Shown: one piece after another, positions 5,622 through 7,919 of the stretch
Layout: each line of letters opens with the position of its first letter
Numbering within the stretch: position 1 is the stretch's first letter
NCBI GenBank assembly: GCA_902768605.1
Contig: CACXLY010000097.1
Span: 1-7,919, forward strand
Length of the DNA stretch: 7,919 nucleotides
From: an uncultured Bacteroidales bacterium
GTDB lineage: Bacteria; Bacteroidota; Bacteroidia; Bacteroidales; Bacteroidaceae
Reading direction: 5' to 3'
The notes under the pieces: model-generated
Seen by the model: the letters and a program-made list of their open reading frames with translations, nothing else
What the model was told of the DNA's origin: nothing
The model's database searches: none
Position numbers and translations under genes: made by a program

Positions 5622-7643
5622 CTATTTGAACTTCGCTTTCAGCAGCTGCATTCCGCCGTCGAAGTTGTAGTAGCCGTCTATCTGCAAGTCTTCGCGAACG
5701 CGGCGGCAATCGGGCGTGATGGTCTCGTAGTGAGGGATTCCGCTGAAGTGAAACAGCTCCTCAAAGCGGCGGAAGTCCTCGTTGCTGACGCAGATGGCGT
5801 CCTCGTCGGCCAGCCATTCCTTCACATAATTGCGGTAGGCCTCGCTGCCTCCGGGTGTCGATTCGTCCGCGATGAAGATGAGCTTCACGTCGTCCCGCTT
5901 GGCTATCTCGGCACGTTGCTGCTTGCTTTGCTGAATCGCGCCACGGCAAGGGCCGCAACCCATGCCCCAGAAGTCGATGAGGAGGAAGCGCCCAGGGTAC
6001 TTCTCGGAGAGCGAGCGGATGAGGTCTGCCATGGGATTGTCGGCTGGCAGGGGCGTGGAGAGGTCCTTCTCGGCCATTTTGCGGGCATAGAATGCCTCGG
6101 CTTTCTGGCGGACGTAGGGATGGGTGAAGGCCGAGAAATAGTGCTGCATGATGTCGTCGAGCGCGCCAGAATCGGAATCACCTCTGAGTCGCAGATACTT
6201 GAAGTTACTGAGCATCTCCTTATAGATGCAGAGTTGTGCCAGCAGATTATTGTGGTCGCAGCGCAGCAGGTCGCGCAGCGCAGCAAGTTGGATTGTTGTC
6301 CGTTTCTTGTCGTCGCCTTGTGCTTCCTTGTACATACGCTCCCTGACGGGCTTTGCAAACTGGATACGATTGATGGTGAAGTAGGTGATGTCTTCCGAAA
6401 GGAGCAGCGGATTGTCGAAGTCTATGCGGCTGAGTCTGTCGTAGTTACGCATGTCGAAGAGCGCCTTCCACTCCGTGCTGTCCAGTATCTCCTCATAATA
6501 GACGCCGTCGCGAAGTTCCTGCTTCATCACGTCGCCCTCCCGATTCAAGGCATACGACATGTAGGCTTCGGCAAAATTGGTCTCTGCGCTTGCCATCGCG
6601 AGCTGCATCTCCAGCGGGGTAAAATGGTCGCGGCGGCTCACGACTTGCAGCCTGTACATCAGGTTCTGCCAGACTTCATCGGCCTTTTGGTTGGCTTCGG
6701 CGAACGTTCCTTTGAATGAATTGAGCGGATACAGTATGGCGCGAATCAACAGCTTCGACTTCAAGAGACGCTCCACTTCCTTGCTGCTGCCGTTATTGTA
6801 CTGGCAGTCCCAGCGGCCGTCGTCAGTCTCGCGAACCGTGATGTCGATGGTCTCGCCCGGACGGGCAAAGAAGGGCATTTCGTCGAAACCAACCTTCGAA
6901 TTGTCGGTAATGAACGCTTCCTTCACGGGATAGCTGGCGAGGAACTTCTTCTGGAACGTTCCGTCGGGTGCGATGTCGAGCACCAACGTCGTGCCATCCT
7001 TCTCGAAGAGGTCTCTGTAGTAGCATTCCATAGACGTGAAGCCGAACCGCTCGGCATCATATTCCTCGATGCGACCCTTGATGGTAATGGTGTCGGTTTG
7101 GAACCAAGAAGCAGACCCTCCCCAACCCTCCCTTAAAGGGAGGGAGAAAGTCTCCCCTTTAAGGGGAGATTTAGAGAGGTCTTTCTCTTTAAGGGAATGA
7201 CGGGTAGGGCCTTTCTTGCTGTCATGTATCCCGAGCAGCACGAAGGCTCCGTTGACGTCGCCCTCGATGAAGTCGAACACCTTGGTGCACTTGGGCATAG
7301 GTGCAAAGTGCATCGTGAAGTCGAGGCTTCCGCTTTCGGGCACCGACACCCACGAGTCGAGCTTGATTCCCTCGACAGCATGGAGCGGATAGCGCGTGCC
7401 GTCCTCGTCCATGAGGTAGCAAGTGTTGACGAAACGGAAGTTTTGGCCTTGTGGATACTCCATCGTGAAGTGAATCGTCGTTGCCGTGTCGGCCAGAATC
7501 ACTTCGCGGGCCTTCAGCTCGCCACGGTAGATGTTCGACGCCATTGCCTTCGGCGCCTTGATGGTCTTGTAAACTTTCGCCTGTCCCGCCATTGCTACAA
7601 TGGCAAGCAGAAGGGTAATGATGGTTCGCTTCTTCATGTTCAT
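5622..7643 (-). CDS. Exported multidomain TlpA-like thioredoxin-fold protein with repeat-derived insert
   Basis: This 673-residue protein starts MNMKKRTIITLLLAIVAMAG with probable signal cleavage after GQA, so it should act in the periplasm or be membrane-attached. The N-terminal part (about 25-145, ending FDFIEGDVNGAFVLLGIHD) looks like a beta-rich domain. A second beta-rich region begins near TDTITIKGRIEEYDAE (about 181), and a long helical region spans about 300-530. The thioredoxin domain occupies the last 130 residues: LIDFWGMGCGPCRGAI with redox pair C563/C566 and cis-Pro P637 in SGIPHYETI. Gly replaces the usual Trp before the first Cys. Family members reduce or exchange disulfides in envelope proteins; the partner is unknown. 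Start 7643 overlaps the upstream stop as ATGA, implying translational coupling; ATG 7637 is the alternative. The open frame continues 68 codons upstream of 7643 but only inside the preceding gene. Residues about 150-177 come from palindromic repeats. Stop is TAG. Confidence 0.88.
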   Translation of the reverse strand: MNMKKRTIITLLLAIVAMAGQAKVYKTIKAPKAMASNIYRGELKAREVILADTATTIHFTMEYPQGQNFRFVNTCYLMDEDGTRYPLHAVEGIKLDSWVSVPESGSLDFTMHFAPMPKCTKVFDFIEGDVNGAFVLLGIHDSKKGPTRHSLKEKDLSKSPLKGETFSLPLREGWGGSASWFQTDTITIKGRIEEYDAERFGFTSMECYYRDLFEKDGTTLVLDIAPDGTFQKKFLASYPVKEAFITDNSKVGFDEMPFFARPGETIDITVRETDDGRWDCQYNNGSSKEVERLLKSKLLIRAILYPLNSFKGTFAEANQKADEVWQNLMYRLQVVSRRDHFTPLEMQLAMASAETNFAEAYMSYALNREGDVMKQELRDGVYYEEILDSTEWKALFDMRNYDRLSRIDFDNPLLLSEDITYFTINRIQFAKPVRERMYKEAQGDDKKRTTIQLAALRDLLRCDHNNLLAQLCIYKEMLSNFKYLRLRGDSDSGALDDIMQHYFSAFTHPYVRQKAEAFYARKMAEKDLSTPLPADNPMADLIRSLSEKYPGRFLLIDFWGMGCGPCRGAIQQSKQQRAEIAKRDDVKLIFIADESTPGGSEAYRNYVKEWLADEDAICVSNEDFRRFEELFHFSGIPHYETITPDCRRVREDLQIDGYYNFDGGMQLLKAKFK
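7113..7196 (-). repeat. Cluster of short palindromic repeats inside a coding region
   Basis: Two perfect 19-nt odd-centred palindromes are present: 7126-7144 (ccctccctt-a-aagggaggg on plus) and 7151-7169 (tctcccctt-t-aaggggaga). A third degenerate copy centres near 7190 (tctcttt/aagggaa), and a G/T-rich tail flanks the first (GAGGGTTGGGGAGGGTC on minus). All share a CTTTAAGG-like core. The tract is about 84 nt, a multiple of three, and is read through as about 28 residues including SPLKGETFSLPLREGWGG. It sits between two beta-rich domains of the thioredoxin-like protein. The low-complexity composition differs from the surrounding gene. I believe similar repeats are interspersed in Prevotella-type genomes, but that is recall and unverified. 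Confidence 0.85.
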
Positions 7644-7919
7644 TTGGTGTTCAAAGCTTTTTCTATTTCTTCTTTGATTGTCTCGACTCCCGGGAAACCT
7701 ATCTCTGTGTAGGTCTGCTTGCCGTTGGCATCGTAGATGGCATAGGTTGGGATGCCGTTTGAATGGTACAGGTCGAGAAGATGATTGTACTGCTCTTTCG
7801 TAAGATAGTAGTGATTGCCCGGGATGTCGCCTATCATGTTCTTCCAATCCTCATAAGGCGACGAAGGCGAAGTGATATAGACAAACTCGATGTCCTTGCC
7901 TTTGAGTTCTTCCTTCAAG
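7640..7919 (-). CDS. C-terminal end of a TlpA-like thioredoxin-fold protein (5' part beyond the window)
   Basis: Ninety-three codons are open from the right edge to TGA at 7642-7640. The true start lies outside the window; the TTG at 7918 is almost certainly an internal Leu codon. The sequence has the last half of a thioredoxin fold: KDIEFVYIT as the central strand, a helix with EDWKNMIGDIPG, then YLTKEQYNHLL, then the cis-Pro loop SNGIPTYAIYD followed by ANGK and a final helix VETIKEEIEKAL. The CxxC would lie upstream, outside the window. It overlaps the following gene by 4 nt (ATGA), so the two are probably made together. A role in envelope thiol-disulfide chemistry is inferred from the fold. 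Confidence 0.85.
   Translation of the reverse strand, partial: LKEELKGKDIEFVYITSPSSPYEDWKNMIGDIPGNHYYLTKEQYNHLLDLYHSNGIPTYAIYDANGKQTYTEIGFPGVETIKEEIEKALNTK

Noticed and set aside
5730..6719. Long plus-strand open frame (329 codons) opposite the thioredoxin-like gene
   Set aside because: The minus strand carries the CGPC thioredoxin domain and a continuous gene. The plus frame has no domain and no start signals.
7644..7847. N-terminal extension of the 673-residue thioredoxin-like gene by 68 codons
   Set aside because: This part overlaps the preceding thioredoxin gene in another frame and reads as Arg/His/Ser-rich nonsense. The signal peptide begins at ATG 7643 or 7637.

Overview
The window looks like a chromosomal segment of a Bacteroidota bacterium, most likely a Prevotella/Bacteroides-type organism. 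Three genes are preceded by the Bacteroidota -7 promoter element TAnnTTTG (TAAATTTG, TACCTTTG, TACCTTTG). Shine-Dalgarno signals are mostly weak. The proteins are of types typical of this phylum: an HU-like protein with a C-terminal winged-helix-like region, multidomain TlpA-like thioredoxin proteins, and an adaptor/RND pump pair. The assignment rests on motif and family recognition, not on a search.

Layout, left to right. (1) Positions 1-2394, minus strand: the N-terminal ~798 codons of an RND (AcrB/HAE1-type) efflux permease whose 3' end lies outside the window. (2) Positions 2415-3506, minus: its periplasmic adaptor lipoprotein (AcrA/MexA type), 20 nt upstream of the permease. A 2 x 14 bp direct repeat covers the adaptor stop codon and most of this gap. 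(3) Positions 3590-4216, minus: a 208-residue HU-like DNA-binding protein with a C-terminal winged-helix-like region. (4) Positions 4217-4499: a 283-nt AT-rich divergent intergenic region. It holds the promoters of the HU-like gene and of the phosphoesterase, a small inverted repeat upstream of the latter, and three exactly adjacent 22-bp palindromes. (5) Positions 4500-5597, plus: a four-helix membrane-anchored calcineurin-like metallophosphoesterase. (6) Positions 5622-7643, minus: an exported 673-residue multidomain thioredoxin-like protein, convergent with the phosphoesterase across a 24-nt gap. It carries an in-frame cluster of short palindromic repeats translated into about 28 residues. 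(7) Position 7640 to the right edge, minus: the C-terminal end of another thioredoxin-fold protein, overlapping the next gene by ATGA.

How the genes fit together: adaptor and permease form an efflux operon, with an outer-membrane channel gene probably beyond the left edge. The two thioredoxin-like genes form a translationally coupled envelope redox pair. The HU-like protein and the palindrome array next to its promoter suggest local, possibly autogenous, control.

The most interesting signals are the 22-bp palindrome array (4304-4369) and the palindromic repeat cluster translated inside the thioredoxin-like protein (7113-7196). I see no tRNA, rRNA, CRISPR array, transposase or phage gene.
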